DNA from: CAZKRL01 sp964555295
GTDB taxonomy: Bacteria; Bacteroidota; Bacteroidia; Flavobacteriales_D; Sanyastnellaceae
Assembly: GCA_964555295.1 (NCBI GenBank)
Contig: CAZKRL010000056.1
Location: 1 to 11,067 of the forward strand
DNA: 11,067 nucleotides
Direction of reading: 5' to 3'
Positions 1-6,469 of the stretch are shown here, one piece after another. The position numbers and the translations under genes are program-made. Numbering within the stretch: position 1 is the stretch's first letter; the number at the start of each line of letters is the position of its first letter. A model generated the notes under the pieces. The model saw only the letters and a list, made by a program, of their open reading frames with translations. It was not told the origin of the DNA and did not search any database.

Positions 1-171
1 CATGACAACTTTTCCTTTGTAATACAATTTTCCTTCATGCCAGTGAGCACGGTGGAAGAGGTGAGGTTGACCGGTGGTTGGACAAGTGGCCACGTTGGGT
101 ACTTCCAACTTATGGTGGGTTCTCCTTTTCGCCTGACGGGTTTGTGAAATCCTGTGTTTGGGATGTGCCAT
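1..171 (-). CDS. rpmF: 50S ribosomal protein L32, C-terminus cut by window edge
   Basis: Structural protein of the large ribosomal subunit. The 57 visible codons start MAHPKHRISQTRQAKRRTHH and continue with a conserved core containing TCPTTG, HLFHRAHWHEGKLYYKG and VV, which I recognise as L32. The start at 171 is the natural N-terminus: L32 proteins begin with M-A-[HV]-P-K and the first Met is removed. The reading frame is open at position 1, so the last residues and the stop lie outside. Many L32 proteins carry a four-cysteine zinc ribbon. Only one Cys (in TCPTTG) is visible here, so this looks like a form that has lost zinc binding. It lies 34 bases downstream of yceD on the same strand and is presumably co-transcribed with it; the yceD-rpmF pair is one of the most conserved gene pairs in bacteria. 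The leader before the ATG is A-rich and has no strong Shine-Dalgarno sequence. Confidence 0.95.
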   Translation of the reverse strand, partial: MAHPKHRISQTRQAKRRTHHKLEVPNVATCPTTGQPHLFHRAHWHEGKLYYKGKVVM

Positions 172-205
172 GACTTTTAGGTTTTACTTTATTATGATTC
201 GATTT

Positions 206-745
206 TTATTCTTCTTCTTCCGCTGAAAAATCTTCGGTATCAGGTAAATTCAGATTCTTAAGTGCCGCCCACGTCGCTGAAGATTCCTCTTCAACCCGGT
301 AGCGATTGATTTTTGAGAGTGCCTCGGCATTGCAATCACTTTCGGTGACATGCACATGTCTGAGAGGAATGGCCAGCGTTACTGACTCATACACAAAATG
401 GGCGAGATGTAACTCATGCTCCTGTGGCCCCAGCACCCAAACTTCATCATCATCGGTGCTCGTAGCCGAGCCGAATTTCACCACCAACTTGGCTTGAGTT
501 TCAACGGGCAGTTGCATAGGGTCGCCACAATGATCGCACAAGGTCTCGAAAGCGCCCTTAACCGACAGTTGAATACCGATGTAAAGGGGTTGTTTGTCAA
601 GCAGGATGCGGACATCGAACTCACATTGTTCAATTTCTGAATTGCCAAATACTTCAAAGAACTTAGGAGTGAGCCGGTGCTCGAACTCGTGGACCCCCGT
701 TTTCAGTCCGACAAAGGGAATCACAAATTCACGTTCCGGTTTCAC
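206..745 (-). CDS. yceD: YceD/DUF177 family protein (179 aa)
   Basis: Member of the YceD (DUF177) family, found almost always next to rpmF and linked in the literature to 23S rRNA accumulation or large-subunit assembly; its molecular activity is not settled. The family signature is the CDHC pair at residues 70-73, followed by an acidic stretch (DDDE, 98-101) and an LGPQEHELHLAHFVYE segment (105-120), which match the Bacteroidota version of the domain. The segment IPLRHVH...CNAEALSKI (126-146) stands where other bacteria have a second Cys-containing motif. The C-terminus is very acidic (EDFSAEEEE), as is common in the family. The start at 745 lies about 20 bases below a strong Bacteroidota promoter at 770-799, which supports it. 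The family call is secure; the exact role is inferred from neighbours. Confidence 0.9.
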   Translation of the reverse strand: MKPEREFVIPFVGLKTGVHEFEHRLTPKFFEVFGNSEIEQCEFDVRILLDKQPLYIGIQLSVKGAFETLCDHCGDPMQLPVETQAKLVVKFGSATSTDDDEVWVLGPQEHELHLAHFVYESVTLAIPLRHVHVTESDCNAEALSKINRYRVEEESSATWAALKNLNLPDTEDFSAEEEE

Positions 746-769
746 GCCGTAAAATTTTTAAACGGACGG

Positions 770-799
770 CAAAAGTAATCAACTTTTCCAAACTCACAA
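770..799 (-). promoter_or_regulatory. Bacteroidota sigma-A-type promoter for yceD-rpmF
   Basis: Reading the minus strand, TTG (799-797) is followed after exactly 19 bases by TACTTTTG (777-770), a perfect match to the Bacteroidota consensus TTG/TTTG then TAnnTTTG. Transcription should begin a few bases below 770, leaving a leader of roughly 17-21 bases before the yceD ATG at 745. The leader (746-765) is AT-rich with no Shine-Dalgarno sequence. The same motif with the same spacing occurs upstream of atpB. The start site is inferred, not shown. Confidence 0.75.
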
Positions 800-898
800 G
801 CACTATGGTAATGCCTATAGAAAGTTCTTGTCAATTATGATTGTCAAACGCCGTTGGTACTGATACGTCGATTTGCTCAAGTTCCGAGATAACTTGTG

Positions 899-940
899 AC
901 ATGCAATCCTATTTCGCTGTTTCCTCTTATCCCTGCATGT
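899..940. repeat. Inverted repeat ACATGCA / TGCATGT, 28-base spacer
   Basis: The half-sites at 899-905 and 934-940 are exact reverse complements, 35 bases centre to centre, in the 248-base gap between divergent yceD and fabH. The position would suit a regulator of fabH, but 7-base inverted repeats at a free spacing arise easily by chance. No perfect TAnnTTTG box for fabH is visible in this gap; the closest are TCGATTTG (868-875) and TACATTAG (967-974), each with one mismatch and no TTG 19 bases upstream. Confidence 0.25.
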
Positions 941-993
941 AATGCTCATATCAAATTCAACAGTACTACATTAGCGCCCTCAATTTAGAACTT

Positions 994-1986
994 ATGATGA
1001 GAGCAGCCATCACTGCAGTAGGTGGTTATGTGCCTCCGGATGTATTGTCAAATGCAGATCTGGAGCTTATGGTAGATACCACTGACGAATGGATTCGCAC
1101 CCGAACCGGTGTGCTCGAGCGCCGTATCCTTCGCGGTGAGGGGCTAGGATCAAGTGATATGGCCGCAGAGGCAGCACGAACACTCCTCGCGAAACGCGGT
1201 ATTGGCGCTGATGAACTCGACTTGGTAATCTGCGGAACGGTAACACCGGATATGGTTTTTCCTGCCACCGCAAATGTGTTGTGCGATAAGATTGGTGCTG
1301 TGAATGCCTGGGGGTTTGATCTCGGTGCGGCCTGCTCCGGTTTCATTTATGCCCTTACAGTGGGCTCGCAATTCATTGAAACAGGCAAGTACAAAAAGGT
1401 GATGATAGTAGGCGTTGATAAGATGTCGAGTATCATTGATTACTCCGACCGCGCAACCTGCATCATCTTTGGTGACGGTGCTGGCGCTGTTCTGCTAGAA
1501 CCATGCGAAGATGGCAATGGCATCATTGATAGCATCCTCAAAAGCGATGGCAGCGGAAGACAATACCTGCATCAGAAGGCCGGCGGCTCCGTAAAACCTG
1601 CTTCGATCGAAACGGTTACAAACAAGGAACACTTCGTTTTTCAAGATGGCCAGCCCGTTTTTAAAGCTGCTGTTAAGGGCATGGCAGATGTGTCTGCCCA
1701 AATCATGGAGAAGAATCATTTGTCATCCGACGATATCGCGTGGCTCGTTCCACATCAGGCCAATCTTCGCATCATTGATGCCACGGCCAACAGAATGGGG
1801 GTGGGTCCTGAGAAGGTAATGATCAACATTCAGAAATATGGCAATACCACCGCGGGAACCATTCCGTTGTGTCTGAGCGACTGGGAAAATCAGTTGCGCA
1901 AGGGCGACAACATCGTGCTTGCCGCGTTTGGCGGTGGTTTTACCTGGGGGGCCGTCTATCTCAAATGGGCTTACAATCCAAACTAA
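994..1986 (+). CDS. fabH: 3-oxoacyl-ACP synthase III (KAS III), 330 aa
   Basis: Catalyses the first condensation of type II fatty-acid synthesis, joining an acyl-CoA primer (acetyl- or branched-chain) to malonyl-ACP in the cytosol. All three catalytic residues are visible: Cys114 in GAACSGF, His254 in VPHQANLR and Asn284 in KYGNTTAGT. Typical family motifs also include TTDEWIRTRTG (29-39), FGDGAGA (159-165) and the C-terminal AFGGGFTWGA (311-320). The length is normal for FabH. Two ATG codons stand side by side (994 and 997); either could start the protein. There is no Shine-Dalgarno sequence upstream (tttagaactt). It is followed by accB and accC on the same strand, a cluster that pairs malonyl-CoA supply with its first use. 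plsX, which sits between rpmF and fabH in many bacteria, is absent here. Substrate chain preference cannot be read with confidence. Confidence 0.97.
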   Translation: MMRAAITAVGGYVPPDVLSNADLELMVDTTDEWIRTRTGVLERRILRGEGLGSSDMAAEAARTLLAKRGIGADELDLVICGTVTPDMVFPATANVLCDKIGAVNAWGFDLGAACSGFIYALTVGSQFIETGKYKKVMIVGVDKMSSIIDYSDRATCIIFGDGAGAVLLEPCEDGNGIIDSILKSDGSGRQYLHQKAGGSVKPASIETVTNKEHFVFQDGQPVFKAAVKGMADVSAQIMEKNHLSSDDIAWLVPHQANLRIIDATANRMGVGPEKVMINIQKYGNTTAGTIPLCLSDWENQLRKGDNIVLAAFGGGFTWGAVYLKWAYNPN

Positions 1987-1993
1987 TATCCTA

Positions 1994-2001
1994 TAATTTT
2001 G
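1994..2001 (+). promoter_or_regulatory. Possible internal promoter -7 box for accB-accC
   Basis: TAATTTTG is a perfect TAnnTTTG box lying 7 bases after the fabH stop. No good TTG stands 19 bases upstream (the nearest is TTA at 1971-1973, spacing 20), so this is half a promoter by sequence. If real, it would give accB-accC a leader of about 58 bases that contains the small hairpin at 2026-2040. TAnnTTTG is expected by chance about five times over both strands of a window this size, so position is the main support. Confidence 0.35.
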
Positions 2002-2025
2002 AGCAAAACTTCTAAAACTCAAACC

Positions 2026-2040
2026 GGCCGCAATGCGGTC
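2026..2040 (+). other. Small GC-rich hairpin upstream of accB
   Basis: GGCCGC (2026-2031) pairs with GCGGTC (2035-2040) around the three-base loop AAT: five Watson-Crick pairs and one G-T pair. It lies 24 bases before the accB start and is not followed by a T run, so it is not a canonical terminator. It could affect translation or stability of the accB message, but may be coincidence. Confidence 0.3.
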
Positions 2041-2064
2041 ATTGAACAACCAATTGATAACGAC

Positions 2065-2556
2065 ATGAACTTAGCACAAATTCAAGAGCTCATTAAGTTC
2101 GTCGCCAAGAGCGGCGTTAGCGAAGTCGCACTGGAGCAGAAAGATTTTAAAATCACCATCAAAGCACAGGATCAGCGCAGCAAGATGCAGGAAGTTATTC
2201 AGGTGGCAGTACCTCAGGTAGCTGCGCCGGCAATAGCAGTACCAGCCCCTGTTGCTCCTTCAGCGCCTGCAACAGCACCTGCTCCTGTTGCAAGTGAGCC
2301 CGCCGCCAGCAGCAAAACCATTGAAATCAAATCACCGATGATCGGAACTTTCTACAGATCATCCTCTCCCGATAAGCCGCCTTTTGTTGAGGTAGGTACC
2401 GATATCAAGGCGGGTAGCACGGTCTGTGTGATTGAGGCAATGAAACTCTTCAACGAAATTGAAGCGGAGATCACCGGAAAAATCGTTAAGGTTTTGGTGA
2501 ATGATGCAACGCCTGTTGAATACGACCAGCCCTTGTTCCTTGTAGAGCCGGCCTGA
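2065..2556 (+). CDS. accB: Acetyl-CoA carboxylase biotin carboxyl carrier protein (163 aa)
   Basis: Carries the covalently bound biotin that moves carboxyl groups between biotin carboxylase (AccC) and the carboxyltransferase to make malonyl-CoA. The biotin-accepting lysine is Lys127 in the motif EAMK. Upstream of it lies SPMIGTFYRSSSPDKPPFVEVG-type sequence forming the 'thumb'-bearing biotinyl domain. An N-terminal helix (MNLAQIQELIKFVAKSG) is joined to it by an Ala/Pro/Val-rich flexible linker at about residues 49-83. I chose the ATG at 2065 because family members start M-[DN]-L-x-x-I-x-x-L-I-K-F. The frame is open upstream to a TTG at 1999, which would add 22 residues, but that TTG is part of a promoter-like box and the extra residues do not resemble the family. 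It lies 78 bases after fabH and 26 bases before accC, so the three are probably one operon. Confidence 0.95.
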   Translation: MNLAQIQELIKFVAKSGVSEVALEQKDFKITIKAQDQRSKMQEVIQVAVPQVAAPAIAVPAPVAPSAPATAPAPVASEPAASSKTIEIKSPMIGTFYRSSSPDKPPFVEVGTDIKAGSTVCVIEAMKLFNEIEAEITGKIVKVLVNDATPVEYDQPLFLVEPA

Positions 2557-2582
2557 TCAGTGACGATAAACAACGAAAAGAC

Positions 2583-3917
2583 ATGTTCAAGAAAATCCTG
2601 ATTGCCAATCGCGGGGAGATTGCCCTTCGAATAATACGCACGTGCAAGGAGATGAATATCGCCACCGTGGCAGTGTATTCTACCGCTGACCGCGACAGTC
2701 TGCACGTGAGATTTGCCGATGAAGCCGTATGTATTGGTCCGCCCGCTGGTAAGGAATCTTACCTGAAGATCCCCAATATCATAGCGGCAGCAGAAATCAC
2801 CAATGCCGACGCCATTCATCCCGGATATGGTTTTTTATCTGAAAACGCCACCTTTTCAAAAGTGTGTAAAGAGAATGGTATCAAATTCATTGGCGCTAGT
2901 CCGGAAATGATTGATGCCATGGGCGATAAATCCAGTGCCAAGCAAACCATGAAAGATGCCGGCGTTCCTACCATCCCTGGCAGTGATGGCTTGCTGGAGA
3001 GTTTGGAACAGGCCATAGAAATTGCCAATCAGATCAAATATCCGATCATGATGAAAGCCACGGCAGGTGGCGGCGGTAAGGGTATGCGCATTTGCAAGAA
3101 TGATGATGATGTGCGTGATGCATGGGATAAAACGCGCAGGGAGGCCGCGGCCGCTTTTGGCAATGACGGCATGTATATGGAAAAATTTGTAGAGGAACCG
3201 CGTCACATCGAGATTCAGATCGCAGGCGATCAATATGGAAAGGCCTGTCACCTCAGTGAGCGTGACTGTTCGATACAGCGCAGACATCAAAAGCTGGTGG
3301 AGGAAACGCCCTCGCCATTTATGACAGATGAGTTGCGAGAGAAGATGGGACAAGCTGCTATTAAGGCGGCGGAGGCAGTGCAATATGAGGGAGTAGGTAC
3401 AGTAGAATTTCTGGTAGATAAAAACCGCGACTTTTATTTCATGGAGATGAACACGCGGATTCAGGTCGAGCATACTATAACGGAGGAGGTCATCAACTAT
3501 GATCTCGTAAAAGAGCAGATCAAGCTAGCCGCAGGCGACCCTATATCGGGCAGGAATTATTATCCGAAAATGCACGCGATTCAGTGTCGTATCAATGCCG
3601 AAGATCCGTTCAAAGGATTTGCCCCGAGTCCGGGCAAGATAACTTCTTACCATTCACCCGGTGGTCACGGTGTGCGCCTCGATACGCACGCTTACGCGGG
3701 CTATGTGATTCCGCCGTATTATGATTCAATGATTTCAAAACTGATTGTGGTTGCGCAAACCCGCGAAGAAGCTATCACCAAGATGGAAAGAGCACTGGAT
3801 GAATACATCATCGAAGGAATCAAAACCACTATTCCGTTTCATCAGAAATTGATGAAAGATGAAAAGTTCCGTGCGGGCGACTTCACCACGAAGTTTATGG
3901 ATACGTTTGAGTTGTAA
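2583..3917 (+). CDS. accC: Acetyl-CoA carboxylase biotin carboxylase subunit (444 aa)
   Basis: ATP-grasp enzyme that carboxylates biotin on AccB using bicarbonate and ATP, the first half-reaction of malonyl-CoA synthesis. The N-terminus MFKKILIANRGEIALRI is diagnostic. The Gly-rich ATP-binding loop is AGGGGKGMRI (161-170). The active-site strand MEMNTRIQVEHTITEE contains Glu288, Asn290, Arg292, Gln294 and Glu296, and Arg336 in CRINAEDP matches the biotin-contacting Arg338 of the E. coli enzyme. The length is that of a free-standing AccC subunit and not of a fused carboxylase. It follows accB by 26 bases. The protein could in principle serve another biotin-dependent carboxylase, but the pairing with accB and fabH argues for fatty-acid synthesis. 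The carboxyltransferase genes (accA, accD) are not in this window. Confidence 0.96.
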   Translation: MFKKILIANRGEIALRIIRTCKEMNIATVAVYSTADRDSLHVRFADEAVCIGPPAGKESYLKIPNIIAAAEITNADAIHPGYGFLSENATFSKVCKENGIKFIGASPEMIDAMGDKSSAKQTMKDAGVPTIPGSDGLLESLEQAIEIANQIKYPIMMKATAGGGGKGMRICKNDDDVRDAWDKTRREAAAAFGNDGMYMEKFVEEPRHIEIQIAGDQYGKACHLSERDCSIQRRHQKLVEETPSPFMTDELREKMGQAAIKAAEAVQYEGVGTVEFLVDKNRDFYFMEMNTRIQVEHTITEEVINYDLVKEQIKLAAGDPISGRNYYPKMHAIQCRINAEDPFKGFAPSPGKITSYHSPGGHGVRLDTHAYAGYVIPPYYDSMISKLIVVAQTREEAITKMERALDEYIIEGIKTTIPFHQKLMKDEKFRAGDFTTKFMDTFEL

Positions 3918-3929
3918 GGATTGCCTTTG

Positions 3930-3948
3930 ATCTAAAGAGTGTTTAGAT
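3930..3948 (+). terminator. Hairpin after accC, possible weak terminator
   Basis: ATCTAAA (3930-3936) and TTTAGAT (3942-3948) form a perfect 7-base-pair stem with loop GAGTG, starting 13 bases after the accC stop in the gap between convergent accC and the dehydrogenase gene. No T run follows on either strand and the stem is AT-rich, so it would be a weak terminator. A second, imperfect hairpin lies next to it: CAGGT (3952-3956) with ACCTG (3991-3995), plus ATCC (3962-3965) with GGAT (3984-3987). Confidence 0.4.
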
Positions 3949-4030
3949 ATTCAGGTTTACCATCCGTCGTTTCATCAGTAGGTGGATTTTACCTGGTGTT
4001 GTAATCGCCGATTTTGTTCGCTGTAGTTGT

Positions 4031-5170
4031 TCAACTTAGCACGCTTCTGCTAATCACAATCTTCTGTACTTCGCTGGTGCCCTCGTAAATCTGGGTAATC
4101 TTGGCATCCCGCATGAGTCGCTCTACATGGTATTCCTTCACGTAACCATAACCGCCGTGAATCTGAACCGCTTCAACGGTATGTTTCATTGCCACCTGTG
4201 AAGCGTAAAGCTTTGCAATGGCACTGGCCTCATCATAATTCAAATGCTGGTCTTTCAACCAGGCGGCTTTGTATACCAGCAGTCGCGCCGCTTCAATCTC
4301 CGTAGCCATATCAGCCAACTTGAAGGCAATGGCCTGGTGATCAGAAATGGTTTTGCCAAAGGCCTTGCGCTCTTTGGAATAGGCCAGCGCAAGCTCATAC
4401 GCACCTGCCGCAATGCCCAACGCTTGAGCCGCAATACCAATTCGTCCGCCACTCAATGTCTTCATAGCAAACTTGAACCCAAAGCCATCCTCACCGATTC
4501 TATTGGCCTTTGGTACTTTCACGTCGTTGAACATCAAGGTGTGTGTGTCGCTGCCCCGGATACCTAACTTATTTTCTTTGGCTCCAACGATGAATCCCTC
4601 CATGCCGCGCTCAACAATGAGACAGTTGATTCCGCGGTGTCCTTTGGAGGCATCTGTTTGTGCCATGACCAAATAAGTGCTGGCACTACTGCCATTGGTA
4701 ATCCAGTTTTTTGTTCCATTGAGCAAATAATGATCGCCCATGTCAATTGCAGTGGTGCGCTGTGAAGTTGCATCGCTGCCCGCTTCCGGCTCTGATAAAC
4801 AGAACGCACCAATCTTTTCTCCTTTCGCAAGCGGCACCAAATATTTTTGTTTCTGCTCTTCCGAACCATATGATTCAAGTCCCCAGGTAACAAGCGAATT
4901 ATTCACGCTCATGCACACAGATGCTGAAGCATCAATCTTTGATATTTCCTCCATGGCAATGGCATAACTCAATGTGTCCATGCCGCTGCCACCATACTTG
5001 GGATCCACCATCATTCCCATGAATCCGAGTTCGCCGAGCTGTCGAATTTCTTCTGCCGGAAATTTCTGATGTTCATCGCGCTCAATGACACCGGGCTTGA
5101 GGATGTTTTGCGCAAACTCGCGCGCTGCGTACTGTACCGCTTTGTGTTCTTCCGACAAATCAAAATGCAT
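4031..5170 (-). CDS. Acyl-CoA dehydrogenase, short-chain/branched-chain type (379 aa)
   Basis: FAD-dependent enzyme that introduces the alpha-beta double bond into acyl-CoA thioesters, passing electrons to electron-transfer flavoprotein. The two classic signatures are present: CLSEPEAGSDATS in the first half, and QIHGGYGYVKEYHVERLMRD near the C-terminus. The catalytic base is Glu363 in QIYEGTSEVQ, the position used by short- and medium-chain dehydrogenases. Length and lack of an extra domain fit the bacterial short-chain/butyryl-CoA group; the true substrate (straight or branched chain) cannot be told. I start it at the ATG at 5170 (MHFDLSEEHKAVQYAAREF), the normal family N-terminus. The frame remains open to 5413, but that extension would run through its own promoter region and into atpB. 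It is divergent from atpB and convergent with accC, so it is likely a single-gene transcript. Confidence 0.93.
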   Translation of the reverse strand: MHFDLSEEHKAVQYAAREFAQNILKPGVIERDEHQKFPAEEIRQLGELGFMGMMVDPKYGGSGMDTLSYAIAMEEISKIDASASVCMSVNNSLVTWGLESYGSEEQKQKYLVPLAKGEKIGAFCLSEPEAGSDATSQRTTAIDMGDHYLLNGTKNWITNGSSASTYLVMAQTDASKGHRGINCLIVERGMEGFIVGAKENKLGIRGSDTHTLMFNDVKVPKANRIGEDGFGFKFAMKTLSGGRIGIAAQALGIAAGAYELALAYSKERKAFGKTISDHQAIAFKLADMATEIEAARLLVYKAAWLKDQHLNYDEASAIAKLYASQVAMKHTVEAVQIHGGYGYVKEYHVERLMRDAKITQIYEGTSEVQKIVISRSVLS

Positions 5171-5189
5171 ACATAAAAATTTTAGGCCC

Positions 5190-5217
5190 CGAAAATACGC
5201 CCCCACGTGCGCCACAA
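5190..5217 (-). promoter_or_regulatory. Probable promoter for the acyl-CoA dehydrogenase gene
   Basis: On the minus strand, TTG (5217-5215) stands 17 bases before TATTTTCG (5197-5190), one mismatch from TAnnTTTG. The box ends 20 bases above the ATG at 5170, a distance close to that for yceD (25). It lies about 30 bases from the outer edge of the divergent atpB promoter, so the two genes share a compact control region. Confidence 0.45.
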
Positions 5218-5248
5218 CTTGAAATTTTGAAAAACTGAAAATCGTATT

Positions 5249-5278
5249 TTGGAAAAGGGAAGTGGACGCATACTTTTG
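5249..5278 (+). promoter_or_regulatory. Bacteroidota sigma-A-type promoter for the atp operon
   Basis: TTG (5249-5251, within TTTTGG) is followed after exactly 19 bases by TACTTTTG (5271-5278). Both elements and the spacing are identical to the yceD promoter. Transcription is expected to begin a few bases after 5278. This places the start site downstream of the GTG at 5262 that opens the longest atpB frame, so it argues that atpB begins at a later codon. Confidence 0.75.
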
Positions 5279-5300
5279 CGCCCGAATTTTGAAACCGACA

Positions 5301-6443
5301 TTGAAACTTTTTAGTCCATCAGCACTGCTACAAAGCCTCCTCACATTTTGCGTGTTGTGCTTTGCTATAACCGCACATGGTTCTGATAAAGCCCAGGAAG
5401 GAGAGTCATTCAAAGCAGGCCCAATGATTGTGCATCACATTGCTGATGCCCACTCAATTCATATCGTTGGTGATGTTTCCATCCCGTTGCCTTGCATCGT
5501 TCACTCGCATTACGGCTGGGATGTCTTTATGAGCTCAGTGTTTATGGATGATCATCATGAGTCGACATTGCCATTCACAAGCAAATCTGGTGCGACATAT
5601 GTCATGCATCATGAAAAGATTTTTTTGCAAGAAGCCGTTGACACCAATTCTCATGTGAGCGATGAACATGCATCTGCAGGGCACGCAGATACTGAACATG
5701 CGCATGATGGTTTGGTGGCTGTTTCAGATTTCTCTATCACCAAATCAGTTTTCGGAATGTTTCTGATGGGAACATTCGTAGTGGTCATGTTTATCTCTGC
5801 CGCTCGTGCTTACAACAAAAGAAAAGGGCAGGCACCCAAAGGATTACAAAACTTTCTCGAACCATTGGTGCTGTTTATCAAAGATGAGGTCGCCGTTCCT
5901 GCTCTCGGAAAGAAGCGCGCTCAGAAATTTTTACCCTTTCTGCTCACCAGTTTCTTCTTCATTTGGGCTTGCAATCTTTTGGGCCTCATTCCTTTTGTAG
6001 GCGGTTTTAATATCACGGGTACTTTGGGAGTGACGCTCGTATTAGCGGTCTTGGTTTTCATCATTACCACCATCAATGGCAATGCGCACTATTGGGGTCA
6101 TATCTTCTGGCCTCCGGGTGTTCCGCTGCCTATCAAATTTATTTTGGTGCCTATCGAGGTGTTGAGCATTTTTATGAAGCCGGCGGTATTGATGATCCGA
6201 TTGGTTGCCAACATCAATGCGGGCCACATCATTATTCTTGCTTTCACCTCGCTGATCTTCATCTTTGGTGAGAAGAGTCAGGGCATGGGCTACGGAGTCG
6301 GAGTTTTCTCCACATTATTCATGATTTTTATGTTCCTGATTGAATTGCTGGTGGCATTTCTTCAGGCCTATGTATTTACCCTGCTCGCCGCAATTTATTT
6401 CGGCGACGCCACCCAGGAACATCATCACGCAGAATCTCATTAA
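5301..6443 (+). CDS. atpB: F-type ATP synthase subunit a, with signal peptide and His-rich N-terminal domain
   Basis: Membrane subunit of FO that forms the proton half-channels against the c-ring. The core has several hydrophobic segments, with the essential Arg in LMIRLVANINAGH (Arg300 counted from 5301). The partner positions of E. coli Glu219 and His245 are swapped here: His309 (AGHIII) and Glu348 (FLIELLVAF). Before the core lies a secretion-type N-terminus (MKLFSPSALLQ then a hydrophobic run ending near AITAHG) and an exported stretch of about 90 residues with 15 His. Such an extension is known in Bacteroidota AtpB. The start is uncertain. The frame opens at GTG 5262 (393 aa), but a strong promoter covers 5249-5278. 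TTG at 5289 would leave almost no leader. TTG at 5301 (380 aa) gives a leader like that of yceD and a normal signal peptide, so I prefer it. First gene of the atp operon; no atpI/atpZ precedes it. Confidence 0.93.
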   Translation: MKLFSPSALLQSLLTFCVLCFAITAHGSDKAQEGESFKAGPMIVHHIADAHSIHIVGDVSIPLPCIVHSHYGWDVFMSSVFMDDHHESTLPFTSKSGATYVMHHEKIFLQEAVDTNSHVSDEHASAGHADTEHAHDGLVAVSDFSITKSVFGMFLMGTFVVVMFISAARAYNKRKGQAPKGLQNFLEPLVLFIKDEVAVPALGKKRAQKFLPFLLTSFFFIWACNLLGLIPFVGGFNITGTLGVTLVLAVLVFIITTINGNAHYWGHIFWPPGVPLPIKFILVPIEVLSIFMKPAVLMIRLVANINAGHIIILAFTSLIFIFGEKSQGMGYGVGVFSTLFMIFMFLIELLVAFLQAYVFTLLAAIYFGDATQEHHHAESH

Positions 6444-6469
6444 ATCAACAAGTAACAAATAACAAACAA

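Noticed and set aside
306..640. Two short plus-strand frames within yceD
   Set aside because: Both are antisense to the conserved YceD protein, and their composition (Ser/Cys/Thr-rich) is typical of shadow frames.
868..974. Candidate fabH promoters TCGATTTG (868) and TACATTAG (967)
   Set aside because: Each has a mismatch in the -7 box and no TTG at the right distance; not good enough to call.
1999..2064. TTG start giving AccB 22 extra residues
   Set aside because: The TTG is part of a TAnnTTTG box and the added residues do not resemble AccB, whose usual N-terminus begins at 2065.
2352..2819. A 155-codon minus-strand frame across the accB-accC junction
   Set aside because: Antisense to two conserved genes, low-complexity composition and no family resemblance.
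2856..3473. A 205-codon open frame on the minus strand inside accC
   Set aside because: It lies wholly antisense to a well-supported biotin carboxylase, has no recognisable domain and no promoter; open antisense frames are common in genes with this codon use.
5171..5413. An 81-residue N-terminal extension of the acyl-CoA dehydrogenase
   Set aside because: The family starts at the Met at 5170; the extension would pass through the divergent promoters and overlap atpB, and does not look like a targeting sequence.
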